Source: Nanobdellota archaeon (GTDB lineage Archaea > Nanobdellota > Nanobdellia > Woesearchaeales > GW2011-AR9). From it: a stretch of DNA of 9,040 nt. Numbering within the stretch: position 1 is the stretch's first letter; the number at the start of each line of letters is the position of its first letter. The position numbers and the translations under genes are program-made. The stretch is from assembly GCA_030695605.1 (NCBI GenBank), contig JAUYQE010000069.1, positions 1-9,040 on the forward strand. The letters are read 5' to 3'. The notes under the pieces are model-generated. The model made no database searches. It was given only the letters and a program-made list of their open reading frames with translations, and was not told where the DNA came from. Positions 1 to 5,452 of this stretch are shown piece by piece.

Positions 1-9
1 CCAGAAGTC

Positions 10-1359
10 CTAAAGTTTCCCCAACGCATCATCGACTGCAGCAGCAATCACTTCCGGCAAAGCGGGATGCACCGTGATCATTCTTGCCAAGTCGTCAATC
101 GTGGCGTTCAGGGTCATCGCTAAAACCAGCTGGTGAATCATCGTGCCGGCTTCTTCCCCCAAGATATGCGCGCCGAGCAGCTTTCGCGTTTTCTTGTCAA
201 CCAGCAACTTGACAAAGCCGTGGTCCGATAGCCGTGCTAAGCCTTGTGCCCGATTTTGATAGTCTTCCCTGCCGACGACGTACGCACTACCCTGTTGCTG
301 CAGCTCTTCTTCCGTCTTTCCGACGGCGCCGATTTCCGGCAAGGTAAAAATAACGTGGGGCATGGGCGGATAGTGTAGGGGCTTCCCCTTTTTCTCGACG
401 AAGAGATGGTGCACCAGATATTCTGCTTCAAAATTGACCGAATGCCGGAACATATAGGTGCCGACAATATCGCCGATAGCAGAGACGCCCGGAACGGACG
501 TTTCAAGATACGGATTTACGGCGATAAAACCATCTTTATTCGTTTTTATGCTGGTGTTTTCCAAGCCCAGCACATCGCTATTGGGGCGAATTCCCGTGGC
601 CACCAGCAACGCATCACCTTGTACTTGCTTCTTCTGCCCGCTTTTCTGCTGGACGGTTACCGAAAAGGTCTTGCTCCGGTAAGACACCTTGCTCACCGTG
701 CCGTAATGGGCCGTATGCCGCTGGCTGAACACGCGCGTAAATTCTTTCTTCACCTCGCCGTCTTCCCGCTGCAAGAACTCGCCGCGGACCATAAAGTGCA
801 CGCCGGAACCCAGGCTGCCATAGGCATGGCCCAGCTCGCAGCCGATATAGCCGCCGCCGATGATGAGCAGCTTTTTCGGCAGCTTCTTGTTTCGCAAGGC
901 TTCCCGGCTGGTCATGTACGGCGTACCCTGCAGCCCAGCAATCGGGGGAATAAATGGCCGAGCGCCTGCAGCAATGATGATGTGCTTTGCGGTTATCTGC
1001 TGCCCCTGCACAAGCAGTACTTTGTTGGAAATAAATTGTGCTTCACCCCGATAAAAATCATAATTCGGCCGGATGCTGGCTGCTTCTTCATCAACGGTGT
1101 GAGAAATTCTCTTGATGAGGCTGCTAAAATCGATGCGGAGCTTTCCGGTCAAGAAGCCGAATTTTTTGGCACTGCGAATAATTTCTGCAACATTCGCCGG
1201 ATGGATCAGCATCTTCGACGGAATGCAGCCGCGGTTTAAGCACGTGCCGCCGAGCTTTTCTTTCTCGATAATTGCAGCTTTGTAGCCCAAAGCTGCGGCT
1301 GCGGAAGCAATATTCAGCCCACCACCGCCGCCGATGACGATAAGATCGTACGTTTTCAT
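10..1359 (-). CDS. FAD-dependent pyridine nucleotide-disulfide oxidoreductase, dihydrolipoamide dehydrogenase-like
   Basis: A 449-aa class I disulfide oxidoreductase, the usual length for dihydrolipoamide dehydrogenase, glutathione or mycothione reductase. Seen: an N-terminal FAD-binding beta-alpha-beta (residues 5-32, glycines 10-14), the redox-active disulfide motif GGTCLNRGCIPSK with C40 and C45, a second dinucleotide fold for NAD(P)H (GGGYIGCELG, 168-177), the ATGIRPN motif at 255-261, the FAD-contacting GD at 296-297, and a C-terminal dimerisation domain with the HPALPE motif (H431, E436), the catalytic His-Glu pair of the partner subunit. It should transfer electrons between NAD(P)H and a disulfide substrate in the cytoplasm. 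The 'YIGCELGH' segment reminds me of mycothione-reductase-like archaeal members. No 2-oxoacid dehydrogenase subunits and no vicinal C-terminal cysteines of mercuric reductase are present, so the substrate is open. The first loop is GGGGG rather than the commoner GxGPGG. The ATG lies about 36 nt from a TATA-like box. Confidence 0.93.
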   Translation of the reverse strand: MKTYDLIVIGGGGGLNIASAAAALGYKAAIIEKEKLGGTCLNRGCIPSKMLIHPANVAEIIRSAKKFGFLTGKLRIDFSSLIKRISHTVDEEAASIRPNYDFYRGEAQFISNKVLLVQGQQITAKHIIIAAGARPFIPPIAGLQGTPYMTSREALRNKKLPKKLLIIGGGYIGCELGHAYGSLGSGVHFMVRGEFLQREDGEVKKEFTRVFSQRHTAHYGTVSKVSYRSKTFSVTVQQKSGQKKQVQGDALLVATGIRPNSDVLGLENTSIKTNKDGFIAVNPYLETSVPGVSAIGDIVGTYMFRHSVNFEAEYLVHHLFVEKKGKPLHYPPMPHVIFTLPEIGAVGKTEEELQQQGSAYVVGREDYQNRAQGLARLSDHGFVKLLVDKKTRKLLGAHILGEEAGTMIHQLVLAMTLNATIDDLARMITVHPALPEVIAAAVDDALGKL

Positions 1360-1390
1360 CCTCTTTTTCAGGAAGAAGGAAGCAAAGAGA

Positions 1391-1399
1391 ATTAATAAA
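1391..1399 (-). promoter_or_regulatory. TATA-like box of the disulfide oxidoreductase gene
   Basis: The minus strand reads TTTATTAAT here, centred about 36 nt before the ATG at 1359. With the usual archaeal spacing of about 26 nt, the transcript would begin about 10 nt before the start codon. The GAGG directly touching the ATG is too close to act as a normal ribosome binding site. Confidence 0.5.
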
Positions 1400-1443
1400 G
1401 GTTGCTGGAGTGATCTCTTTCTGTTCTCTACTGAACCAGCTCT

Positions 1444-1986
1444 TTATTCTTGCTCGTAGAGCTGCGGATTCTCCAGAGAAACCAAAGCCATCATCACCGC
1501 TTGTGCCGTATAGTCTCTGCGGGAGAGCCGTCCTTTGGTCAGGATTCCCACAGCGCCTTCGGCATGCTTTACCATGGGATCCTTCGTCAACCCTGCTTGA
1601 TAAAACGCCTGGCTAATTTCCAGCCCTTCTTCGAAAACGAGGCGAAGAACTTTTGGGGGATATTCAAACCCGGAGGACAAGCCCAAATGATCGTGTTTGC
1701 CATCGTACAGGATACAAGCGCACACATTCATATAGCCGGTTCGTGAGGAGGGAACAGCCAGCAATCCATCCTCCAGGCCAACGCTGTACTCGCACCGCTG
1801 AAAAGCATTTTTGGCCCGGTTTGTAGCACCGTGAATCGTTTCCTCGATAGACGTGGGCTGTGCAGAAACGCCGGAAAGAACGTCCATGCCGACTACTTTA
1901 GCGTCCCAGAAAGACTCATACAGAGAAAGCGCTTTTTTTACCGCCTGAATTTTTACTGCGTTTCTGGAGCCGACAGCGATAAGCAT
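1444..1986 (-). CDS. yjjX: Inosine/xanthosine triphosphatase (YjjX/DUF84 family)
   Basis: This 180-aa protein matches the YjjX/DUF84 family, which removes non-canonical purine nucleotides by hydrolysing ITP/XTP and so protects nucleic acids and nucleotide pools. Seen: an N-terminal VGSRNAVKIQAVKKA segment (residues 5-19), the family signature SGVSAQPTSIEETIHGATNRA (38-58) with the acidic pair E48/E49 expected to bind metal, a GLEDGL segment (70-75; family members usually have GxExGL), and the C-terminal EGAVGILTKGRLSRRDYTAQAV segment (143-164). Length is typical. The ATG at 1986 lies about 28 nt from a TATA-like box and no Shine-Dalgarno is obvious, which suggests a leaderless mRNA. The neighbour downstream has its own TATA-like box, so this is probably a single-gene unit. 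The family is distinct from the RdgB/HAM1 ITPases. Confidence 0.93.
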   Translation of the reverse strand: MLIAVGSRNAVKIQAVKKALSLYESFWDAKVVGMDVLSGVSAQPTSIEETIHGATNRAKNAFQRCEYSVGLEDGLLAVPSSRTGYMNVCACILYDGKHDHLGLSSGFEYPPKVLRLVFEEGLEISQAFYQAGLTKDPMVKHAEGAVGILTKGRLSRRDYTAQAVMMALVSLENPQLYEQE

Positions 1987-2010
1987 TCTCTTCGCAGAGA
2001 AAGAAAGCGT

Positions 2011-2018
2011 TAATAAAG
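2011..2018 (-). promoter_or_regulatory. TATA-like box of yjjX
   Basis: The minus strand reads CTTTATTA here, centred about 28 nt before the ATG at 1986. It is the same core as the box of the next gene downstream (1391-1400). The spacing places the transcription start at or next to the start codon. Confidence 0.6.
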
Positions 2019-2030
2019 ATGCTGCTCTTC

Positions 2031-2049
2031 AAAAATAACCATCAAAAAA
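2031..2049 (-). terminator. T-tract terminator of the LSm-rpl37e operon
   Basis: On the minus strand a T6 run (2044-2049) and a T5 run (2031-2035) follow the stop codon of the last operon gene by about 22 and 36 nt. Archaeal intrinsic termination commonly needs only such U-runs. No strong stem precedes them. Confidence 0.55.
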
Positions 2050-2071
2050 CAGCAAAACAGGTTTCATCAGT

Positions 2072-2449
2072 TCATTCTCGCTGCCGATCCAGTTCTTCAT
2101 AATTCGTGAGCACGTCTTCATACGACCCCGTAAAATAATCGCCCACCCGCACTTGACTATACGTTTCTTGGGAAACGGCAAGCGTACTCGTCTCGTATCT
2201 GCCGATTTCTGGATTGTACTGCCGTATTCTCAGAATATAATCTTCACCATCAGAATGAGGGATGAAAAGGAGATAGAAAGCGCCTTCTATCCAGAGCGGG
2301 TGCACTTCTATCGGCCCGCTGGACGGCTCGTAGTCTTTGTCGTAAATCTCTCCTTGAGTAATGCCAGAGACGCAAGAACCACCAGAAAAAGCCAGAGTAG
2401 AACTCAAGACGATGGCGCTAAGGCCTCGTTGCCAACCCTTTTCCGCCAT
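2072..2449 (-). CDS. Small exported or lipoprotein-like protein, third gene of the LSm-rpl37e operon
   Basis: A 125-aa protein. Its ATG at 2449 lies 2 nt after the rpl37e stop codon, so it is almost certainly co-transcribed and perhaps translationally coupled. Seen: a short basic N-terminus (K4, R8), a hydrophobic stretch from about residue 10 to 22, then GGSC with C26, resembling a weak lipobox or signal-peptide end. The mature part contains KDYEP (38-42), then alternating hydrophobic residues, then VSQETY and VGDYF (92-106). From memory this spacing (K-x-Y-x-P, then V-S-x-x-x-Y, then V-G-D-x-Y) recurs in small uncharacterised beta-rich proteins of phages and bacteria; this is a pattern match, not a database result. 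Function is unknown. If exported, it would act at the cell surface, an odd partner for a ribosomal protein gene. A longer TTG start inside rpl37e is possible but would add only six residues. Confidence 0.75.
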   Translation of the reverse strand: MAEKGWQRGLSAIVLSSTLAFSGGSCVSGITQGEIYDKDYEPSSGPIEVHPLWIEGAFYLLFIPHSDGEDYILRIRQYNPEIGRYETSTLAVSQETYSQVRVGDYFTGSYEDVLTNYEELDRQRE

Positions 2450-2451
2450 CC

Positions 2452-2616
2452 CTATTTCTTCAGCCAAGAATATGTCCGTAAGGCAGTGCTCGCACCGTAG
2501 CCGCAGGAGGCACAGCGCTTCTTCCGGATGTGATATGCGCGCTTACCACAGCGCTTGCACGGGATGTGGGTCTTCTTCCCGCTCTTCTTCCCCATGCTGT
2601 GCGTTCCTTTAGTCAT
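2452..2616 (-). CDS. rpl37e: 50S ribosomal protein L37e
   Basis: A 54-aa, strongly basic protein that I recognise as ribosomal protein L37e of the large subunit, found in archaea and eukaryotes. Seen: the N-terminal MTKGTHSMGKKSGKKTHIPC block, a C4 zinc finger made by C20, C23, C35 and C38 (CKRC and CASC), and the conserved segment YHIRKKRCASCGYG followed by an RTYSWLKK C-terminus. Full family length. The first ATG (2616) is chosen because the family begins with this MxKGT-S-MGK pattern and because GAGG lies 7 nt upstream. It follows the LSm stop codon by 20 nt and precedes the next gene by 2 nt, so it is the middle gene of a three-gene operon. The LSm-L37e order is a widespread archaeal arrangement. 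Confidence 0.97.
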   Translation of the reverse strand: MTKGTHSMGKKSGKKTHIPCKRCGKRAYHIRKKRCASCGYGASTALRTYSWLKK

Positions 2617-2636
2617 GCTGCTTCCTCTTCAAAAAT

Positions 2637-2861
2637 TTATTGTGGTGAAATAACCGTAATCGTGTCTCCCCGCAGGAAAACCGTCCCCAAACGGCGCCGC
2701 ACCTGATCATCTTTGTATTCTTCGGCATCATCGAGGACGACATTGATATGAATGTCAAACGCTTTCAGCTTGCCGACATAGCGGAAGCCATTTTTCAGGT
2801 CCACCACCACATTTTTATTCCGTGCTCCATTGAGCGTATCTAACGGTCTCGATGCTTCCAT
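2637..2861 (-). CDS. lsm: Archaeal Sm-like (LSm/SmAP1) RNA-binding protein
   Basis: A 74-aa Sm-fold protein expected to form a ring-shaped oligomer that binds U-rich RNA. Seen: the N-terminal RPLDTLNGARNKNVVVDLKNG helix and first strand (5-25), the Sm1 motif with the RNA-contacting FDIHINVVLDDAEE segment (35-48; D36, H38 and N40 match the D-x-H-x-N uridine pocket), and the Sm2 motif LGTVFLRGDTITVIS (58-72) with R64, G65 and D66. The ATG at 2861 is preferred over the GTG at 2876 because GAGGT sits 8 nt before it and SmAP1 proteins begin near this point. It heads an operon with rpl37e and a small exported protein. It has a clear TATA box. Confidence 0.96.
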   Translation of the reverse strand: MEASRPLDTLNGARNKNVVVDLKNGFRYVGKLKAFDIHINVVLDDAEEYKDDQVRRRLGTVFLRGDTITVISPQ

Positions 2862-2905
2862 AGTTTTGAACCTCACTCTATTCTGCGCTTCAAGAAGGCG
2901 CTTCC

Positions 2906-2914
2906 TATATAAAT
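2906..2914 (-). promoter_or_regulatory. TATA box of the LSm-rpl37e operon
   Basis: The minus strand reads ATTTATATA, preceded by the A-rich GCAAAAT, a plausible BRE. The box centre is about 49 nt before the LSm ATG, which predicts a leader of about 20-25 nt carrying the GAGGT ribosome binding site. The plus-strand reading TATATAAAT is also a good TATA box, so initiation in the other direction is possible. Confidence 0.75.
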
Positions 2915-2919
2915 ATTTT

Positions 2920-3001
2920 GCTCACAATCTTTTGGCTTACTGCGTTCGCAAAAGATTGAGCCAAATCCTCTCTAGTGGGATTTCGCAAAGCTCAATCCCA
3001 C
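2920..3001. repeat. Cluster of competing inverted repeats (possible structured RNA or operator)
   Basis: Five short segments can pair in two exclusive ways. Fold 1: CAATCTTTTG (2925-2934) with CAAAAGATTG (2949-2958), extended by three pairs across a 2-nt bulge, plus GTGGGATT (2975-2982) with AATCCCAC (2994-3001). Fold 2: GATTGAGC (2954-2961) with GCTCAATC (2990-2997), enclosing AAATCC (2963-2968) with GGATTT (2978-2983). The string TTCGCAAA also occurs twice (2945-2952 and 2982-2989). The cluster lies directly upstream of the LSm TATA box and downstream of the T5 run after the 114-aa gene. No ORF covers it. Function is not known. Confidence 0.55.
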
Positions 3002-3067
3002 GATGAATGTATGACCAGTGGCGGATTTCAGGACTGAACTACAAGCCGGCGAACACCTAAATGCCAG

Positions 3068-3072
3068 AAAAA
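3068..3072 (-). terminator. T5 run after the 114-aa gene
   Basis: On the minus strand five T residues begin about 16 nt after the stop codon of the unrecognised gene at 3088-3432. This could be a minimal archaeal terminator. There is no clear stem in front of it. Confidence 0.35.
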
Positions 3073-3087
3073 TTGCTTTCCTCAGAT

Positions 3088-3432
3088 CTACAATTCTCTT
3101 TTTTCATCAACAATGAACTCCAAAGAATCGGCACTTACCCAGTCAGGAATGAAGTTAAATCTTTCCTGATCTTCAAGAAGAGTAAATTCGGGAACGTTTA
3201 TGTGGAGAGAAAAAGGTTCCACAGAAGCCTCGTAATTTGGAGAAAAACGTCCTTCTCGGTAAGAATCACTTCTAAACTGTTTATTCGCTTTTCTTATGGC
3301 CTCCCCGGAATTTTCAGCGACAATCATATAAGACTCAACTGCCCGCTGATCAATTTCGTTTTCTGCTACCGACGCTAAACGAGATTCCCGTCTTTTATAA
3401 GAAACGGTCCACGCTTTATACTCACTCATCAT
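3088..3432 (-). CDS. Unrecognised 114-aa acidic protein
   Basis: I do not recognise this family. The 114-aa product has no signal peptide, membrane helix or cysteine. Seen: SEYKAWTVSYKRRES at the start, then YMIVAENSGEAIRKANKQFRSD (35-56), which looks like a strand followed by a helix of the 'ivAenseEAi.kA' kind used in many small cytosolic domains, then an acidic C-terminal half with several predicted strands (LHINVPEF, RFNFIPDW, SLEFIVDE). This strand is preferred over the overlapping antisense reading at 3061-3378, whose product is strongly basic and without domain-like pattern. Two adjacent ATG codons (3432 and 3429) could start it. A longer reading back to 3528 would run through the divergent promoter and into the translin gene, so I rejected it. 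It is divergent from the translin gene and probably a single-gene unit. Confidence 0.72.
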   Translation of the reverse strand: MMSEYKAWTVSYKRRESRLASVAENEIDQRAVESYMIVAENSGEAIRKANKQFRSDSYREGRFSPNYEASVEPFSLHINVPEFTLLEDQERFNFIPDWVSADSLEFIVDEKREL

Positions 3433-3451
3433 TTCGAAGAAAAGCAGGATA

Positions 3452-3480
3452 CTCTTAAACTTTGTGAAAAACCTTATAAA
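3452..3480. promoter_or_regulatory. Divergent promoter region: TATA box shared or adjacent
   Basis: CTTATAAA at 3473-3480 is preceded on the plus strand by GAAAAACC, a good BRE, and is centred 26 nt before the translin ATG at 3503. Read on the minus strand the same site is TTTATAAG, 45 nt before the ATG at 3432. A second minus-strand candidate, TTTAAGAG (3452-3459), lies about 24 nt before that ATG with CAAAG as possible BRE. Confidence 0.65.
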
Positions 3481-3502
3481 GAACAAACCAAATTCTTTCG
3501 TC

Positions 3503-4099
3503 ATGGTCAATTTTCCCAAACTCCGCAAAGAATTGAAGCATTACGAAGAGCATCGTGAAGCGCTCGTGCGGAAAAGCCGCGATATCATCCGCGCCAGCAA
3601 GCTGCTGATTTATGCCGTGCATCGGGACGAACTCCCAGAAGCGGAGAAGCTCCTGCAGCAGATGGACGAAGAGAGAAAAGCGATACAAGCCATTGCCCGC
3701 CATGACTCCCGATTAGTGTGTGAAGGCAGTTACAAAGTAGCGATGCAGGAGTATGTGGAAGCACATCTCTACTTTTCTTTTGTGAAAACAGGAAAGCTGG
3801 TGCAGCTGCCCGTTTTAGCGGAACATTTTGTTCTCGGCCTGGCAGATTTAACGGGTGAAATGGTGCGCCGAGCCGTCTTCTTGGCCGGCAAAGGCAAAGT
3901 CGACAAAGTGATGAAGATCCGTGATGAAATCGATCAGATTTATGGCGAACTGCTGAAGTGCGATATCCGCGAGAACGAAATGCGGCGGAAAGTGGACGGC
4001 ATCAAATATGACTTGCGGAAGCTGGAAGACCTGGTGCTGGATATCCAGCTGCGGGGAAGGATGAGGGAAAGCGAAGGGCGCACTGAAAGAGAGGAATAA
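3503..4099 (+). CDS. Translin/TRAX family protein, probable RNA-binding endonuclease (archaeal C3PO type)
   Basis: A 198-aa, almost wholly helical protein of the translin superfamily. Translin and TRAX form hollow octamers (C3PO) that bind and cut RNA; an archaeal version from Archaeoglobus is known to act on duplex RNA. Seen: the N-terminal helix pair LRKELKHYEEHREALVRKSRDIIRASKLLIYAVHR (7-41), the QEYVEA segment (82-87) with E83 and E86, and the strongly family-specific GLADLTGEMVRRAV (112-125) with D115 and E119. These four acids match the positions that make TRAX catalytic (E-x-x-E and D-L-T-G-E), so an active nuclease is likely. The C-terminal arginine-rich tail is unusual in charge. The start at 3503 is chosen because the TATA box centre is 26 nt upstream; the upstream in-frame ATG at 3464 precedes that TATA box. 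The mRNA is probably leaderless. It is divergent from the 114-aa gene. Confidence 0.93.
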   Translation: MVNFPKLRKELKHYEEHREALVRKSRDIIRASKLLIYAVHRDELPEAEKLLQQMDEERKAIQAIARHDSRLVCEGSYKVAMQEYVEAHLYFSFVKTGKLVQLPVLAEHFVLGLADLTGEMVRRAVFLAGKGKVDKVMKIRDEIDQIYGELLKCDIRENEMRRKVDGIKYDLRKLEDLVLDIQLRGRMRESEGRTEREE

Positions 4100-4229
4100 A
4101 AGAAATTTTCCATTTGACTTGCTTACCGTAGGATTATAGAATGATTTATGGATTCTTGGGAAACTCAACAATTTTGTAATGTGTTCAGCTATTTTACCGA
4201 TACGCAGGAGTTTGTTATGAGCCGAAACT

Positions 4230-4237
4230 TTTATATA
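4230..4237 (+). promoter_or_regulatory. TATA box of the MNT-HEPN operon
   Basis: TTTATATA with CCGAAAC just upstream as a good BRE match. Its centre is about 40 nt before the ATG at 4274 and 31 nt before the alternative GTG at 4265. Confidence 0.7.
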
Positions 4238-4273
4238 CTAACAGCGAATAATCATACACCATAAGTGAATAAC

Positions 4274-4867
4274 ATGATACTGACAAAAAAAGAAAAGCGG
4301 GTATTGCGATTTTTGGCCACAACCTCTCGGGACTTTTCAATCAACGACCTTGCCAAAGCCTGTATGCTGGCCCCCAGCGGAGCGCATAAGATTTTGAAAA
4401 AGTTGGAAAAAGAAAGTGTGGTAAAAGCCAAAAACATTGCTAACCTTGTTTCATACAAACTCGACTTCAAAGGCAATAGTACAGAAAGCGTGCTCCACAT
4501 CGCTTTTGTGCCCGAAGAGCTTGAAGGAAGAATAAAGCTTCGGGCGCAAGACCTCAAACTTCTAAAAGACTCCACGCAAGCCTGCATCCTCTTCGGTTCA
4601 TATATCACGGCCAAAGAGAAGCCCGGAGACCTTGATCTCTTATTCATTCTTGAAAAGAAAAATTTTAAAGCGTACAAACAATCATTAGCCAAAGCCAAAG
4701 ACCTCATCCCGATCAAAACTCAAGAGGTCATCCAAACAAGGGAAGATGTAGAGCAAAACCTAAAAAAATGTGACCCCGTCATCGTAGGCATACTAAGAGA
4801 TGGCATCGTGCTCTGGGGATTTGACGTGCTCGTCCAGGTGATCAAAGACGTGCAGACGAACACGTAG
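4274..4867 (+). CDS. Winged-helix MNT-type nucleotidyltransferase
   Basis: A 197-aa two-domain protein. Residues 1-65 form a winged-helix DNA-binding domain: KKEKRVLRFLATTSRDFSINDLAKACMLAPSGAHKILKKLEKESVVKAK with a turn at 'MLAPSGAHKILKKL', then LVSYKLDF as the wing. Residues 100-185 are a minimal nucleotidyltransferase: FGSYITAKEKPGDLDLLFIL with G108-S109 and the metal-binding D119 and D121. MNT proteins paired with HEPN proteins act as antitoxins that modify (AMPylate) the HEPN toxin; the DNA-binding domain fits autoregulation. The next gene, 5 nt downstream, is a HEPN protein, which supports this. The start is uncertain by three codons: GTG at 4265 lies 31 nt from the TATA centre, ATG at 4274 is the stronger codon. 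Lysine is mostly AAA, richer in A than the translin and phosphoesterase genes, which could reflect recent transfer. Confidence 0.9.
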   Translation: MILTKKEKRVLRFLATTSRDFSINDLAKACMLAPSGAHKILKKLEKESVVKAKNIANLVSYKLDFKGNSTESVLHIAFVPEELEGRIKLRAQDLKLLKDSTQACILFGSYITAKEKPGDLDLLFILEKKNFKAYKQSLAKAKDLIPIKTQEVIQTREDVEQNLKKCDPVIVGILRDGIVLWGFDVLVQVIKDVQTNT

Positions 4868-4872
4868 CAAAA

Positions 4873-5301
4873 ATGCTGAAAAATTTTAACGCGATCACCG
4901 ACTTTCACGATTCTGACCATAGCGATTGGTCAGCAAGCGCAGCTTTCTATGCACTGTACCATGGGCTTCTCGCCATTCTCGCTCAAAGAGGATACGAATC
5001 AAGAAACCAGTCCTGTACCTTCGCACTCATTGAAGACTTCATCACAAAAAGAGACATCAAACTCTTAACTATTGCTGATAGCAAGGAAATCTTTGACAAG
5101 AATGTGAGCAAAAATCTTGAAGAGAGCGAGAAAATCCTGGACATTCGCGAAGCCATGCAATATTCGACCAAAACCTCGCTTGAGGAAGAAGAATTTGAAG
5201 AACTCAAAAGAAGAACAAAAGCGATCATGGACAAAATACGCCAAGAACTCGAACGCTTCATCCTCGGAGCAAACAAACTTGGAAAGAACAATCTTGAGTA
5301 A
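4873..5301 (+). CDS. HEPN-domain protein, partner of the MNT nucleotidyltransferase
   Basis: A 142-aa helical protein. Seen: a first helix with SASAAFYALYHGLLAILAQRGYESRNQSCTFALIEDF (20-56), typical of archaeal HEPN proteins next to MNT genes, and a second conserved block DIREAMQYSTKTSLEEEEFEELKRRTKAIMDKIRQEL (90-126), which fits the HEPN 'D-x-R-x-x-x-x-Y' helix and final long helix. HEPN proteins in such pairs are often RNases and the toxin of the system. The usual R-x4-6-H catalytic motif is not visible: after R44 or R92 no histidine follows at the right distance. So either the active site differs or this is a non-nuclease HEPN subfamily. The ATG follows the MNT stop codon by 5 nt with no strong Shine-Dalgarno, consistent with translational coupling. 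A terminator follows. Confidence 0.87.
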   Translation: MLKNFNAITDFHDSDHSDWSASAAFYALYHGLLAILAQRGYESRNQSCTFALIEDFITKRDIKLLTIADSKEIFDKNVSKNLEESEKILDIREAMQYSTKTSLEEEEFEELKRRTKAIMDKIRQELERFILGANKLGKNNLE

Positions 5302-5330
5302 CAGCTTACAAATTGAAGCAAATTTCAGTT

Positions 5331-5358
5331 GTTTGTTGAGCTCAAACTTTCTGTTTTT
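5331..5358 (+). terminator. Hairpin plus T-tract ending the MNT-HEPN operon
   Basis: GTTTG (5331-5335) pairs with CAAAC (5343-5347) around a 7-nt loop; alternatively the palindrome TTGAGCTCAA (5336-5345) pairs. It is followed by TTTCTGTTTTT (5348-5358). It sits 30 nt after the HEPN stop codon. Confidence 0.6.
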
Positions 5359-5422
5359 GACTCGTGCAGATTCTGCTGATTCGGGAGCGTAGTCACTTTA
5401 TAGTTATAATCTGACGGAAAGA

Positions 5423-5430
5423 TTTATAAA
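5423..5430 (+). promoter_or_regulatory. TATA box of the metallophosphoesterase gene
   Basis: TTTATAAA preceded by GGAAAGA as a plausible BRE. The centre is about 26 nt before the ATG at 5453, so the transcript should begin at the start codon. Confidence 0.75.
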
Positions 5431-5452
5431 TGCGCTTCTATCTGTGTATCCC

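Noticed and set aside
406..1239. 277-aa plus-strand reading frame.
   Set aside because: It lies wholly antisense to the disulfide oxidoreductase, whose motifs are complete.
2153..2612. Two plus-strand frames of 115 and 83 aa over the rpl37e region.
   Set aside because: They are shadows of rpl37e and the small exported gene; the L37e zinc finger and sequence are unmistakable on the minus strand.
3001..3040. A possible C/D box small RNA: ACGATGA near 3000-3006 and CTGA near 3034-3037 on the plus strand.
   Set aside because: The C box differs from RTGATGA, no D'/C' pair is visible and no terminal stem flanks the boxes.
3061..3378. 105-aa plus-strand reading frame.
   Set aside because: It is antisense to the better 114-aa minus-strand gene; its product is very basic and lacks domain-like pattern, and no promoter precedes it.
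3433..3528. N-terminal extension of the 114-aa gene to 3528, including a hydrophobic segment.
   Set aside because: It would overlap the translin start codon and the shared TATA box; the hydrophobic residues come from reading the AT-rich promoter.
4141..4179. A 12-codon plus-strand frame after the translin gene, as a possible leader peptide.
   Set aside because: It precedes the TATA box of the next operon and has no ribosome binding site or conserved feature.
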